Positions 45,401 through 55,883 of a stretch of DNA of 64,000 bases are shown piece after piece. The notes below the pieces were generated by a model. It did not search any database, was not told the DNA's origin, and worked only from the letters and a program-made list of their open reading frames with translations. This DNA is from Phialocephala subalpina (lineage: Eukaryota; Ascomycota; Leotiomycetes; Helotiales; Mollisiaceae), in contig FJOG01000001.1 in NCBI GenBank assembly GCA_900073065.1, positions 3,694,455 to 3,758,454 of the forward strand, in the 5' to 3' direction. Both the position numbers and the translations under genes were made by a program. Within the stretch, counting starts at the first letter, position 1, and every line of letters starts with the position of its first letter.

Positions 45401-45695
45401 GAGTGCAAAGGTTAAGGGTCTGGCGTTGGCGAGTGGGACTACACTCTGCGCAGTAGATGCCAGTCTCAACGTCTTGCGAAGGGAGGATGAGAGTATGGGC
45501 GCCGGGGGTTGGAGTCAGGTTGCGAAGGGTGGAGCGGCGACTAGGAGACCTGTGATGGAGAGTGTGGGTGTTAAGAGCTCGTTTACGGTGTTGGGGAAGA
45601 AGAGAGCTGAGCCTGTCGAGAAGGTCAAGAAGGAGAAAGTTGAGGATGCTGTTGATGATTGGGAGAAGGAGGTTGAGGGGTGGGGTGATGCTTGA
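42435..45695 (+). CDS. FAP1: NFX1-type zinc-finger/RING protein (FAP1-like)
   Basis: Single-exon protein of 1086 aa from the ATG at 42435 (38 codons after the frame opens). Yeast FAP1 binds the FKBP12 prolyl isomerase and competes with rapamycin; human NFX1 is a transcriptional repressor with E3 activity. The N-terminus is disordered, with Arg/Gly-rich stretches, and has FVPGRPVIPRARP. Around residue 164 begins an atypical RING (YECVICTNEV, CWSVLHISCVKKW, QWRCPGCNLP). Many NFX1-type fingers follow between roughly 190 and 760, each with CGxHxC-like spacing, for example HSCGQTCAKPRAGHCPHPC and CGRHECGERCCPG. A C-terminal R3H domain is at about residue 850 (SFLHSLAEDFGLDSE, RHVCVFKTPRFVS). The C-terminus is acidic/Trp-containing. 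Intact and near the usual length. Confidence 0.95.
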   Translation: MSTAEPPAPPASNRAPRHRRGPRRGAHRGGASTSTSTTTNTEAPSPALALRPASVTPETNPPAQASNSRGRGRGRAGNSRGGRGGGRGGSRLMVNGQRAFGGQLTSITLESEGSLAGDAPEFVPGRPVIPRARPQPSHQRQRRMSKSQAPDIATRTHEDIANGQYECVICTNEVLPNSKIWTCKTCWSVLHISCVKKWSKNEVSTHQQRAVENGELPPMRQWRCPGCNLPKQELPKDYTCWCEKEIEPKSIAGLPPHSCGQTCAKPRAGHCPHPCELMCHAGPCPPCGHMGPSLSCFCGKETSSRRCVDTNYEAGWSCEQVCDELLPCGEHTCSRPCHEGLCGSCEVMVESKCFCGRVEKELPCSEREDEEESQLDGKTWMGSFNCGAECRRPYDCGVPEHFCESSCHSQDPEPPHCPFSPDVVTHCPCGKTPIDILLSEPRKNCSARIPHCQEKCQKLLNCGHLCQQKCHNNECRPCSQTIDISCRCGRTTSKSACHQGMDEPPMCPRVCRATLNCGRHECGERCCPGEKKASERQKSKGKHRALNSTPPTDDNIEPEHICLKVCGRPLKCGNHDCQSLCHKGPCSSCLEAVFEEISCACGKTVLQPPQPCGTRAPECRFECTRQSTCGHPQVKHQCHGDDESCPKCPFLVEKGCLCGKKTLKNQPCWFSEVRCGLPCGKKLKCGIHSCTKPCHRPGQCEDASWPCQQACGRKKTVCEHHCADKCHAPYPCKELQPCQAKTFITCPCQLQKQEVRCLASKTSPGNTEKKLECNDECLRIARNAKLAAALNIDPATHTDDHIPYSQTTLDFFSSNQKFAQQYEREFRVFAADEKEKRLRFKPMQAPQRSFLHSLAEDFGLDSESQDPEPHRHVCVFKTPRFVSSPMKTLAQCVRIRPVVAAAEPASGSGSKGLVANAEPFNAFLLTSPKFGLTIDELRQDLKPEFSSSTHVFEISFLPSGDVVLRPSTAVSGSWHHGIEKDLQALKASVSAKVKGLALASGTTLCAVDASLNVLRREDESMGAGGWSQVAKGGAATRRPVMESVGVKSSFTVLGKKRAEPVEKVKKEKVEDAVDDWEKEVEGWGDA

Positions 45696-46798
45696 GCTCT
45701 GGTCGTTGACATCTTCGGATCTTCGTGAGTTTGATGTAAACGTTGTATGATGTATGAGGGAAGGGAGAGAAATGACTTGCAATCAAATGGTTATGCCGAG
45801 ATTTGCAGATATAATCCAAGAACGGGCACACCGGGGCCCTGCTTGTTTTGCGTATACCTAGCCATCCTCCGCATTGACATGATGAACGTTGGCAAGTGCC
45901 TGAGCCTCTCTATATCAATTAATTACCTCTCCTTGTTCATTCGCTTCATTGGATATAAATCTATCGAAAGTCCCAGTTGCCCTTGGTACTCAACAGCTTT
46001 CCTGCCTATCCTTACTTTTATGTTAGAACGGACATTGAAGCAATTTCGTTGCGTCTCATGGGAGGCGGCAGGGCGGGAGGCCCTCCTGGCGGTCTTCCTG
46101 CTGGTCCCCCAGAATTGTGCAAACGGACTGCCTAGAAAACATATTGCTTACCGTTGATGTCGACATGGGAACAGAAATTAAAAAGGGGAGGATAGATTTA
46201 TTGCACGTCATGTCGGCATGATCGGTGACGGTCTGGACATTGAATTGAAAGCTAGCTTCGTTGCATGTGAAGTACTGACAATGATCCAATTCAGCTTCAG
46301 TGTTTGAGAAAGAGTTAGTTGTGTGTTGTGTAGTTGCATAAGAGTCAGACAATCAGAACGGAAAGCGAAAGAGGAAGCCCTATGACGCTCTGCTCTGCTC
46401 CGCTCCGCTGGCATCTTCTCCTCTCTTGACAAATGTCTGTTTCTGACTAGATCATCACCTTATTTTTTATTTGCGTGCCTATCGACGTCTTTGAATCTCC
46501 AATTTTGTACCCGCGCTCGAAGGAATTGAATGACTTGTGGAGTCGAAGCCAAGCCCCCATCATGGCCACAGTTTCTGCCGTGGAATCACCCTCAAATTCC
46601 GGACCTGGTCTCACCGGTCACTTGCAGAGGAGTTGAAAGAAATGTTCAAGAGGGACGAACTTCAAAAGCGACTATTTATTTGATTGCTCTAGCCAGGTCT
46701 TTCTTGTTTATCCGTCTATGTCTATCGTCTACGATCTAAGTGAGAGTGCAAAAAGCCAATGCAAAACCTCCAACTCCAACTCAAATCAAAATAGCCTT
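45696..46798. other. Intergenic between FAP1-like gene and conserved unknown gene
   Basis: Tail-to-tail gap holding two 3' ends. No gene or structured element is recognised. Confidence 0.45.
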
Positions 46799-48367
46799 CT
46801 AGTCCTTTCGGTCAAGCTTTCCCTTCAGACCACCATCATCAAGAAGACTGCCAAACATCGCAGCCTCAAACAAATGGTTTACCTGCCATGCATGGTGATT
46901 CGCATGGGCAATGAGCCAAGTCAACTCATCAACAAGTCCAACAGAGTACACCTTCGCCATCGCAACACTCAACTTCTCCGCAATACCATCCTCCATCTCC
47001 TGACTGATAACACCCTTCGAAACATACTCCAACGGCGCCGTAGCCAAGCAATACCAAAGCTCTCCCAACAACTCCTTCTCCACATGTCCTTCCAAAACCT
47101 TCTCAACAGCATCACAAGGATCACCACCATCACAAGCGTTCTTGAGTGGTCTGCTCAGTCCAGTCGTCCTCAAATCAGCATCAAACGCCTCATCAAAATC
47201 CGCCTCCCGCTGTCCACCACGGTCCACCCCCTTCCTCGCCATCCCATACCCAAGCAAAGCCCTCCTACAGAACCCATGTCGGTTATTCTGAATATGCCAC
47301 GTATACAACGTAGCACACATCCTCGCAACCGGCTCCGCCCACCTCTCAATAAATATCCTCGCTCCCGTATGCGCATACGCGTCATACACATTCCTCAAAC
47401 TCTCCTCACTCACCACTCCCGTATCAGCGATGTCAGCCGTGTTGAGAAACGCGTTCATGACCTCGGAGTTCTGCAGATCGGATCCGACGTCTACGACGTC
47501 CGTTCCCGGGGAGGAGAAAATCATGTCGGACATCACGGCTGCGGCGTCGAAGCCTCGGACTATGGTTTCGGAGGACATTCCCATTAGGGAGGACTCGGAG
47601 AAGAAGACTATTTGGGCGGTGCGGCGATCGAGGCGAGCGACCTTCTTGCCGAGCTTGCTCTTCAGTTTGGTCTCCAATTCGACTTTGCCTTTGATGTATC
47701 GGATCCCAATGTCAACAGCAGCTCGTCGTTCAGCACCAGCTGGCGAAGCAACGGCATGTGGATCCGCCCCCTCGTCTGCGATAAGCTTCTCGAAGTGCGG
47801 GAATACTTTGTGGTATCCGTGTTCGTAGTAGAAGGCCATATCGACGCAGTAGTTTGAGTATAGGATCCGAGAATCGTAGGCGCCGATTAACATATTCGCC
47901 ATGCCGCAACCGAACATAGCGCCGTTTTGGATGAGGGGTTCGGGCCAAGAGGACGCGTTGAAATGGTGCAGGACGGCGGAGGAGGAGCGACCAAGGCCGT
48001 AGCCTTTGTGGGGGAGGATGTTGCCGGCTGCTGTTTGAGCGGCTTTCCATGCTAGGATGGAGTCGGAGAGGCGGGGCTCGTAGAAGCGGGTTGATGGTGA
48101 TGGTGTTTGAGAGGCCTCGTCGGTTGAGGGGTCGACAGCTGCGATGTCGTCGAATACGCCCGAGACGTACTTCAGAGCGTGGCTTGTGAGGTCGTCCAAG
48201 GTTTGAAGACTACCGTCTCCGATCAGTTGACGGGCTTCGGTGTAGCCGCGATGGAGTGGGAAGGTGGGTGGTGCTGAGGCGTTATAGCCTTCGCCCCAGA
48301 AATAGGGGATGTTGAGGCGGTTGGGTAGGGAAGAGGTTGAAGGTCTGATGGCTGGTGCAATGTGGAG
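46799..48367 (-). CDS. Conserved fungal protein, C-terminal helical region; 5' end broken by duplication
   Basis: A long minus-strand frame encodes, in order, PNRLNIPYFWGEGYNASAP, DDLTSHALKYVSGVFDDIAA, LAWKAAQTAAGNILPHKG, MANMLIGAYDSRILYSNYC, AAVMSDMIFSSPGTDVVDVG, NSEVMNAFLNTADIADTG, WAEPVARMCATLYTWHIQ, and ends GSLLDDGGLKGKLDRKD. It looks globular and mostly helical, with codon use like its neighbours and no stops over ~520 codons. I do not assign a function: the Asp- and Asn-rich stretches faintly recall metal-binding helical enzymes but match no motif I can certify. The start cannot be set: at 48367 the frame enters a perfect 250-bp tandem duplication, which is not a multiple of three, and the upstream repeat-rich frame (48473-49312) is not in phase in a collapsed version either. 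Confidence 0.6.
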   Translation of the reverse strand, partial: LHIAPAIRPSTSSLPNRLNIPYFWGEGYNASAPPTFPLHRGYTEARQLIGDGSLQTLDDLTSHALKYVSGVFDDIAAVDPSTDEASQTPSPSTRFYEPRLSDSILAWKAAQTAAGNILPHKGYGLGRSSSAVLHHFNASSWPEPLIQNGAMFGCGMANMLIGAYDSRILYSNYCVDMAFYYEHGYHKVFPHFEKLIADEGADPHAVASPAGAERRAAVDIGIRYIKGKVELETKLKSKLGKKVARLDRRTAQIVFFSESSLMGMSSETIVRGFDAAAVMSDMIFSSPGTDVVDVGSDLQNSEVMNAFLNTADIADTGVVSEESLRNVYDAYAHTGARIFIERWAEPVARMCATLYTWHIQNNRHGFCRRALLGYGMARKGVDRGGQREADFDEAFDADLRTTGLSRPLKNACDGGDPCDAVEKVLEGHVEKELLGELWYCLATAPLEYVSKGVISQEMEDGIAEKLSVAMAKVYSVGLVDELTWLIAHANHHAWQVNHLFEAAMFGSLLDDGGLKGKLDRKD

Positions 48368-48617
48368 CGTCGGTTGAGGGGTCGACAGCTGCGATGTCGT
48401 CGAATACGCCCGAGACGTACTTCAGAGCGTGGCTTGTGAGGTCGTCCAAGGTTTGAAGACTACCGTCTCCGATCAGTTGACGGGCTTCGGTGTAGCCGCG
48501 ATGGAGTGGGAAGGTGGGTGGTGCTGAGGCGTTATAGCCTTCGCCCCAGAAATAGGGGATGTTGAGGCGGTTGGGTAGGGAAGAGGTTGAAGGTCTGATG
48601 GCTGGTGCAATGTGGAG
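48118..48617. repeat. Second perfect 250-bp tandem duplication
   Basis: Positions 48118-48367 and 48368-48617 are identical and adjacent. The flanking bases differ on both sides, so the period is exactly 250 bp, the same as at 3458-3957. It lies inside the conserved protein's coding sequence and shifts its frame by one base. Confidence 0.95.
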
Positions 48618-49312
48618 TTTTCAGAGGGCCGGTGAGTTTCCGTGATTTCTGGTAGGTTCTCGATGTCGATGGGGTCGGTTCTCTTCACGATATCGTCCTC
48701 GGTTGGAATTTGGGTGCCATTCTCAGAGAGGAGGTCAGTTTCGGTGATGTCTGGCAGTGTCTCGAGTACCACAGGGTCGGAGGTCTTCATAAGGCTGTTC
48801 TCGGTTGGATCTTGGGTTCCATCGTCAGAGAGCAGGTGAGTTTCTGTGATATCTGGTAGGGTCTCGAGGTCAGATGGGTTGGATGTGTTCTCGACGCTGA
48901 TTACAATTGGAATTTGGGTCTCATTTTCAGAGAGCAGGTGGGTTTCCGCGGTGTCGAGTACCATGGGCTCGGATATCTTCCCGATGCTGTTTTCAGCTGG
49001 GGTTTGAGTCCCGTTCTCTGAAGTGGTATGAGCATCCATGATCTCCAGGGAACTCTTGAAGTCGATGTGGTCGGGCGCATTAAGAGCTCCGTTCTCCACG
49101 CGGAGTTGACTTCCCGTGATATCTGGCAAACCCTCGAGGTCGATGAGGTCGGGGTTCTCGGCGTTGCCATTCGCACCATTCGCGCCGCTGAACTCTTTGC
49201 CATGTGGAGGAGTAAGAGGAGGGGTGATCATGTCGTCCATGTTGGTATCCATCTTGATCTCTCGGACAGAGACCAGGTCGTCGTTTTCGTTGCGCTTGTC
49301 GGAGGACATCAT
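48473..49312 (-). CDS. Repeat-rich acidic ORF, probable N-terminal part of the downstream gene
   Basis: A 279-codon frame begins MMSSDKRNENDDLVS with an ITPPLTPPHG segment and then carries four to five degenerate tandem units of about 30-34 residues (core LPDITETHLLSENGTQ, TEN, DPVVLE), at about 48630-49170. It is acidic and Ser/Thr-rich and probably disordered. It overlaps the second 250-bp copy and stops at 48473 in an out-of-phase reading of the domain sequence, so its last ~48 codons are almost certainly spurious. It may be the N-terminus of the conserved protein at 46799-48367, with the true junction obscured. No domain recognised. Confidence 0.45.
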   Translation of the reverse strand: MMSSDKRNENDDLVSVREIKMDTNMDDMITPPLTPPHGKEFSGANGANGNAENPDLIDLEGLPDITGSQLRVENGALNAPDHIDFKSSLEIMDAHTTSENGTQTPAENSIGKISEPMVLDTAETHLLSENETQIPIVISVENTSNPSDLETLPDITETHLLSDDGTQDPTENSLMKTSDPVVLETLPDITETDLLSENGTQIPTEDDIVKRTDPIDIENLPEITETHRPSENSTLHQPSDLQPLPYPTASTSPISGAKAITPQHHPPSHSIAATPKPVN

Positions 49313-51899
49313 TGCGCTGTCTGTCTCAGCTCAATGGCGCCAGAAATCTGCCAACGAGATCGGCAGACGATGTCTATGTCAGGCGATGTTCCAAAAAAGC
49401 GGTCGACGATTGCGGAAGTCGTGATAATGTCGTCAACGAGGAAGAAGAGCCATCCACAAAGTCTTCTTTTGAATCGCGAGGTACCTCTAAGCGAGACCGC
49501 ACTAGGGGCTAACCTTAAATGATGAAGCTATTCCGAAGCTTTGATCCCTACCTACCAGGAACCCTTCAATTCAGTGGAAGCACAAAAAGAAAAGAAAAGG
49601 GAGCGGCTTCGGTCATTTGTACCGAAGTACGGGTTCCTATCGGTGTAGGATGGCGCCATACAAACTTTCTCCGGTTTCCGTACCGTGGAACGCCCCGCTA
49701 ACGTCGTGGCATGCATATATACTGCAGCCACTTTACCTATTTGGGGTATACCCCGGTGGGTGGATATATAGTGGTTGATAAGAAAGGGAGTGATAATGCG
49801 TTGATGGTACGATGGATGTTACGTTAGTTCGGTGGTAATGCTACTTTGTGCGGATGCGCCGAGTTTGGGAATTCTATTGCCCAAGCGTTTGAAGAATGAG
49901 AGCTTGATTGGTATGGAGAAAGGAGAATAACTCCGGGAAGCAGCTCGACGGTGGTTCTGTAGACCATAGAAACCTTGTGATTCTCGGAGAGCCCGAGTGT
50001 TTACAGCTCTGCCACTGACTTGCAGAACACACCGTCTTTCATATCGTCGAATGAGAAGAATCCAACATTTGAAGAGAGAGAAACATCCAATCAAACCAGT
50101 GCCGCATAGTGTCCCAGCCAATGCTGCCATCCACAAACGCACATCCTAGCTTCTTGGTAACCAGTCCTGGGATCTAGGCCCACTCCCTCGGGATTTGTTC
50201 CATTCTCTTCGGGAACCAATCCCTCGGCCCCTTTCCCCTCCCCTCTCGCTTAACCCCACATTTCCCTTTTCTCGCCACCCCTCCCCTTCAGTCAAGGATC
50301 CAGGCACTAACACTCATTCAAACTCGTCCACTAACACGAATACTCACCTTATTCTCCCCATTCTCTTTCATATGACAATCAATCTCATTAAAAACTTCTC
50401 TGATCTCGTCGCAGTCAGAGCAGATGTTCGTTGTTGTTACTTGACTGATGGCTCCTGAGCAGCTGCCTGGCAGTTGGAGTGTGAAATGTGCCACCGCTGG
50501 CGTCCCAACAGAGAGAGTACTCGGCAGCTCAATCATTAGCTCGCTTGCGGCTGGTGGGGTGTGGAGGAGGAGGAGGCGAAGATGGGAAGAGGAAACGAAC
50601 TATTGGAAAGTTACAGGTCGTAACATTCACCGCATCAGCAGTCGCCACAACGGTCCCACATGCTAGAACTAGTTCGCAACGAGACATTTAGCTGCGTGTT
50701 GGTGCGATGGAGAGGAGGTGAGAGGAGTTGGTGTTTGAGGTGTGGGGGATTGTGAGGGAGAGTGGGGATGATAAGGAGGGTGAGTTGCATTTTGGGTAGT
50801 CTGTGCAGGTGAGGTACGACGTGCCGACGTGTTCTGAAGCTTGAGCCTTGAAGATTGTGGTGTTGAAAGCTGACTTGAGGTAAGGGGAATTGAAGTAATG
50901 GATTAGTTTGAGGTGCAAAAAGGGAGGAACCCTCCATTATCCATCGCAAAGCCCCATGCTCGGTTTTCGGGCCGGAAATACGAAAACGAGACCAAACTTC
51001 CCAAACAATCCTTTGCGAAGTCGCAGGTAAAAAAAAAAAGAGTTCCATATTGAGGACGAAAAAGGGTGACTGACAGCTGCTTAGCATAGAAAACTTCTTG
51101 CCGATCTAAGCCAGACACTAGGTAGTCTTGAATGAGAAGGTTTCTTTCTCGGTTTACGTGACAACCAGATCTAAAAGTGGGTGGACGTTGCTTCAACATT
51201 ATGGGTGTGAAGCTTCGCATTGCCGAGCCCTCGGCCTCATTAATTGTGGAGGAGTTTCAACGTCGAACCTTATTTCATCCCGAAGTTGAGACGATACGAT
51301 CGCCGTATGGCGGCGAGGAAGGTAGTTTCAGCTTGCGAACTTTGAGTGCCTGTATGAGATGGCAGAAGGCAAGTTGTGGGAAGAAGTTGTGATGCCGGAT
51401 GAGTGGCAGTCGTCGAAAAGGAGGTCGTCACATTAAGCGAGATGACGTTTTTGATCCCATGCATATCTAATGTCCCGAGAGGTTGGAGACGAGAAAACCA
51501 GGTTGGGCGCGGCGCCTTCTTGTGTAACGGAAAGGTTGTTTTGATTTGTTGACGTTGTGACAGGAAAAAGCAATATGGTTTCTGTTCTTTGCAGCGATGC
51601 TGAATCAGCAAGCATGCCAACACGGACTTGGCACTACCAAGGAGTCTTGCTGGCTCTCTAATGTTGAAGAACAACAAAGAACGAACAAGAGCTTTACTAT
51701 TGCGAGAGATGGAAATAGGCAAAGATGTGTACCGGGAATCGTTGATGAGAACAAATGTTGCAATATTTAAAAGTGCCTTCAGTGCGATATCCAAAAACGC
51801 CGATGCTATGAGACCAAAATGCTACCCTTCGACCTCGCTATGCAAACCATACCCAATGCAATGACCACGAATCATAACTCATCGTGATAACCATAAGTA
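49313..51899. other. Intergenic, no recognisable gene
   Basis: About 2.6 kb with several short frames, none with a motif I know. The left part is the presumed promoter of the gene ending at 49312. GTACCGAAGTAC-type motifs appear near 49620-49690. Confidence 0.4.
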
Positions 51900-53744
51900 T
51901 CATATCGCAATCCCACTCTCCCACCAATGCTTCCCTTTAAACCAACCAACACCCAAATGCTCCCAACACCCCCATCCCGCATCTTTCTCTCCAAACCCAA
52001 GTCCTCTAAGCGGAGAAATTGGGATGGGCTCATAGAGCCATATTCCACCTCGTGCAAAATCGTCTGTCAACCACCATCCTGTCCAGAACATCCATCCGAA
52101 GACGAAGAGGAAGTTGCCTCCTTGCCGAACAGAGCGAGGCATCTGTTTGATGAGAGGATGGAGAGCAGAACTGGCGACAGTTTGAACCAATATCCCAACA
52201 GCTTGAAGCATGAAGAAAATAGGTGCATGCCAAGGATACGTCTTTGGGAACTGCGAGATGCTGCCTCCAGTGTGAATGATTCCGGAAATTCCAAAGGCGA
52301 AAACCATCGCCGCTACTCTTGCAGCTGCCGATTTGGGGTTTATATATCCCTTTTCAATGAGAAAGTTGCTCGGAGCACTGAAAGCGAAACGGAATGTCTG
52401 ATGCCACCAACTACCCCAAAGCCCATTGAGACCCTTGTTCATGACTTTAGACCAAGAGCCCCATGTTGTGGGGTACATCCATGGTTCTCCCCAAACTCCG
52501 AGGACTTTTGGGCCGAGGAGGAGAGAGAAGATTATCGGGGCGAGGAGGAATACCATTTCCAGAGATATCATGATGGCGAAGGAACTGATGGTTTGGCGGA
52601 TGAATCGGAGTGACAATGGAGAAAGACCTTGCAGGTACGAGGGAAGGCGATAAGTGGTGGGACCAAAGATGTAGTACGGGTCGTGCATCATGAGGACTTT
52701 AAGAATGTCAAGGAGGAAGTAGCCAATTATGAATTGGGGAACTCGACGACGGATCAGAGCTGAGCGAGTATCGTATCGTTGTAAGCCGATTGAGGATCTG
52801 CCAGATTTGGAGGAGGCATCGACGTGACCATGGGAGAGCTGGCCCATGATCGATGGTGGTGGTGAGGGCAGAGGTGGGATTGCCCAATTCCAACCTGGTC
52901 CTCGGAAGTTGGCTATGAGGTCGAGGACCCAGGATATGCGTTGAGAAAGCTTCTCTGGGTAGGCTTGCCAATAGTATTCCGCGACAATACCTTCCTTGTT
53001 GTACTTCTCTTGCATTTTGCCATGTGCCTTGCCATTCCCAACTGCGTGTCCGTTCGCTTCCCTCGTTCCAGAAGTCCCTCCATTCTGTGTCTGCCTCTTT
53101 CGTTCTATAGTTCCGTCCGATGTGATTGTCGCAGACGATGTCCGTCCTGAAGTGTCCTCCTTCGCATGACCATTCGTACTTTCTGAATCGTCGCCCCCAA
53201 GACCAACATTCTCAGCCTTCACCCACCTCCCCTGCACCCTCTTCGCCTCATTCTGCGGATCATTCAACACCAACCACGTAACCGCCCAAACAATACCCCA
53301 AACTGCCGTCAATCCCGCCGCAAAGCCCGTCGCCATACTCATACTCGTCGCCTCCCAAAGCGTCTTCCACTGCCACCATCCTATTATTCCCAAAACTGGC
53401 CATCTTGCAGCATATACCCAAGGTCGCCTCCAATGCGGTATACAGAGATATATAATGAGGAGGAGGTAGCCGTATAAATGGTATGGGATGACCAGAGGAC
53501 GTAGAGAACCGTCTGCGACGCGTGCTGAGAAGGCGGAGTGGTAGGCGTTCATTACCTCGCGGGAGGTTGGAGGAGCGCCTGTGGCAGACAGGTGAGGGAA
53601 GAGGGAGGCCATGTTGGACCGCTGGAGAGTCCAAATGCTAGGGAAGGAGAATAGAGAGTTGTAGAGAGGGGGAGAGCTCCATAAGTGCGGCGAGTCGGCT
53701 GTCGAGCAAGCTGCCTTTAAAAGTTGACTGGAAGCGTTCACCAT
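51900..53744 (-). CDS. MBOAT_2 / wax-synthase-domain membrane protein
   Basis: Single-exon frame of 614 codons, multi-pass. The family (wax synthase-like MBOAT) transfers acyl groups in the endoplasmic reticulum; related fungal members acylate secondary metabolites or lipids. Hydrophobic helices begin with YLLLIIYLCIPHWRRPW. The diagnostic segment is in the C-terminal half: GLWGSWWHQTFRFAFSAPSN, with AAMVFAFGISGIIHTGGS carrying the likely catalytic His, and MLQAVGILVQTVASSAL after it. A long hydrophilic loop (NGHAKEDTSGRTSSATITS and following, residues ~190-280) separates the halves. The first ATG (53744) adds 44 residues that look non-homologous; the ATG at 53612 (MASLFPHLSATG) is an equally plausible start. 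No neighbouring biosynthetic genes are seen. Confidence 0.88.
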   Translation of the reverse strand: MVNASSQLLKAACSTADSPHLWSSPPLYNSLFSFPSIWTLQRSNMASLFPHLSATGAPPTSREVMNAYHSAFSARVADGSLRPLVIPYHLYGYLLLIIYLCIPHWRRPWVYAARWPVLGIIGWWQWKTLWEATSMSMATGFAAGLTAVWGIVWAVTWLVLNDPQNEAKRVQGRWVKAENVGLGGDDSESTNGHAKEDTSGRTSSATITSDGTIERKRQTQNGGTSGTREANGHAVGNGKAHGKMQEKYNKEGIVAEYYWQAYPEKLSQRISWVLDLIANFRGPGWNWAIPPLPSPPPSIMGQLSHGHVDASSKSGRSSIGLQRYDTRSALIRRRVPQFIIGYFLLDILKVLMMHDPYYIFGPTTYRLPSYLQGLSPLSLRFIRQTISSFAIMISLEMVFLLAPIIFSLLLGPKVLGVWGEPWMYPTTWGSWSKVMNKGLNGLWGSWWHQTFRFAFSAPSNFLIEKGYINPKSAAARVAAMVFAFGISGIIHTGGSISQFPKTYPWHAPIFFMLQAVGILVQTVASSALHPLIKQMPRSVRQGGNFLFVFGWMFWTGWWLTDDFARGGIWLYEPIPISPLRGLGFGEKDAGWGCWEHLGVGWFKGKHWWESGIAI

Positions 53745-55883
53745 GTTTGTTTTGGTGGTGACGTCAGGAACGTCAAAAATGAATGTTTGTTCTGCGGTGT
53801 GATTTCTCTCTTTCGAAAAACACCAACCTTTCGTAGGACAACCTGCACTTTCAACTTCAATCCTCTTGTCATGTTCTTACAGTATTCAATATCCTCTCCA
53901 TTATCATGTGTTTCGAGTGAGGCCGAGGTGCACTATTTCCCCCGTTGTTTTCACGACATCTTGATCACCATATTTGTGGCATGATTTCTGCGAAACCATT
54001 CCATTTTTTGCGTTGTCCTGTTCCTCTCTCTCCGAAAGACCCTCGTCCCTGAGTACGGAGTACTATTCCATCCGAAGAAGTGAATCATGCCGGCGTGAAG
54101 ACCCGATGTGATGTGCAACAGAGGCAGGTTGTCGTGTGGTTTGTGTTGATCATGTCGCGATGAAGGCAGCGTCGGAACGGAAAGGGGAGAAGCCTCCTAC
54201 TTGTCTCATATCGACTGGACGAGATTTTAGGACGAGATTGCTGTGCGAGGATTTATTTGCTCTTGTCTCGATGCACTTACTTGTTCTTTATACTGCGCGC
54301 CAGGACTTTTGCTCGACAATATCATCTTCGCGAGCGTCTTTGAATGACTGTTTCCAGGAGCGACTTCGAAAGCAGACTGGCAAAGTGCGAGACCTCACTT
54401 GAGACACTATCCATCGCTGTCGAATTGGTGGCTACACACATTCCCAATTGCGGGTCGAAGACATTTGTCAGCGTGTCAGCGCGATGCAGCAAGTTGAAGA
54501 TCATCCAAGTCACTCCGTATATTAGCTTTGTGGGATCTCCCGGATATGTTCTTCCTTAATTTTACATCAATATCTTCAGCTTCAAACTCTTGCCTCAATT
54601 CTATGGTTAAAGGCTAAGGGCCATTGCTGTCCCCACCAAAGCAACAGAAGTGGCCAAATGGAGAACGAGCCATGGAGTACTTCTCTTCTGGGAAAAAATC
54701 CCCCTACCTACTAGAAAGCTAGAGAGATGCTAGAGATCTGCATACCATTACTATAGCGACACAGAAGATCGAAAAGCTCGAGTCGATTTCGACGAAGGGA
54801 ATGTGCTTCCTTCTACGGTCCGAAAGAGAAGGAGCCCGTCATCGGAAGAAGACGCATCTCAACGGCTGCAGGATCATCGTGAAGGAGCTCACCGTATCTA
54901 TTTTGTCGAAGATAGCAAGAGGGACCAAATGATAGCTGACCGCTATCTGTGGGCGTGGGATTCTTCGATGGCCTGTCGACTTGAACCGAAGAAACGAATA
55001 TCGGGAATCTGGATCACACTGGGAATGAGCGATCCGATATATGATAGGACTCCAAACATTTTGCATCGACGAGGCTTGGCTCAGCGGCCCGTCAAAATGG
55101 ACATCGATGATTGCACGAGCTTCTCAGAAGAAGGCTTACTCACGTTGCATTCATGCTTCTTTTTGCATTCCGGAACGCCTTCACAATATCCCGCGTTTAC
55201 GATTACCGCCGAGATTTGAGCCAGCTCGCATACATTCTCAACACGAAGACTAACATTATTCTTCTCTTCAGTGTCATCACAGCATGGACTTGGAAAATTC
55301 CCACGCGGCCAAGAGTGGGTTCGAGCGAGATTGACAGCCATGCTATGCATGTCCCGCATGCAATATCGGGAATCTCGAGGGTATAACAACGAAGGACTTT
55401 GTTTTAAAGTTTAGACTGTATGCTGTAAGACGTGGCAGCGGAACAGGCTCAAGAATGTATCCACTTATGATGGTCGATCCGCAGATATTCCCCACCAGTG
55501 TGGAGGCATTGCCACTCTCGACTTGACGACCAAGCGGTCAAGTACGATCAGATTTCGACGTCTTGATATGAGGCAATGAGATTGGATGAAAATTGAGGAC
55601 TCGATTTACACCGTCTATCAAATTGTCAAAGCCTCCGAGTGGAGGTTAAAATTTCCTGCAATTACTGCTTCCTTCGGAGCTGTGTCTCCAAGTGAGGTCT
55701 GATAGCTACCCGTTTTGTACTCAGTATAACGAAGAGAAGTTTATTGTATTTGACCAAATGCTCCTAAGTCAAACAAGCCTGCTGATACATCTCTGGAACG
55801 CCATCCGAATCCTCCTCCCAGGTAATAATCCACAAGGATCCTCCAAAATGCACCAAAATGCACCAAAACGCCGGGAAATCTCA
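53745..55883. other. Intergenic, no recognisable gene
   Basis: Short frames only. A 138-aa plus-strand frame at 54803-55219 and others nearby contain no motif. The left edge holds the MBOAT promoter, the right the 3' side of the bZIP gene. Confidence 0.4.

Noticed and set aside
46799..48367. Possible terpene-synthase-like enzyme
   Set aside because: Asp- and Asn-rich stretches are present but do not fit the DDxxD or NSE motifs at the right spacing, so no function was assigned.
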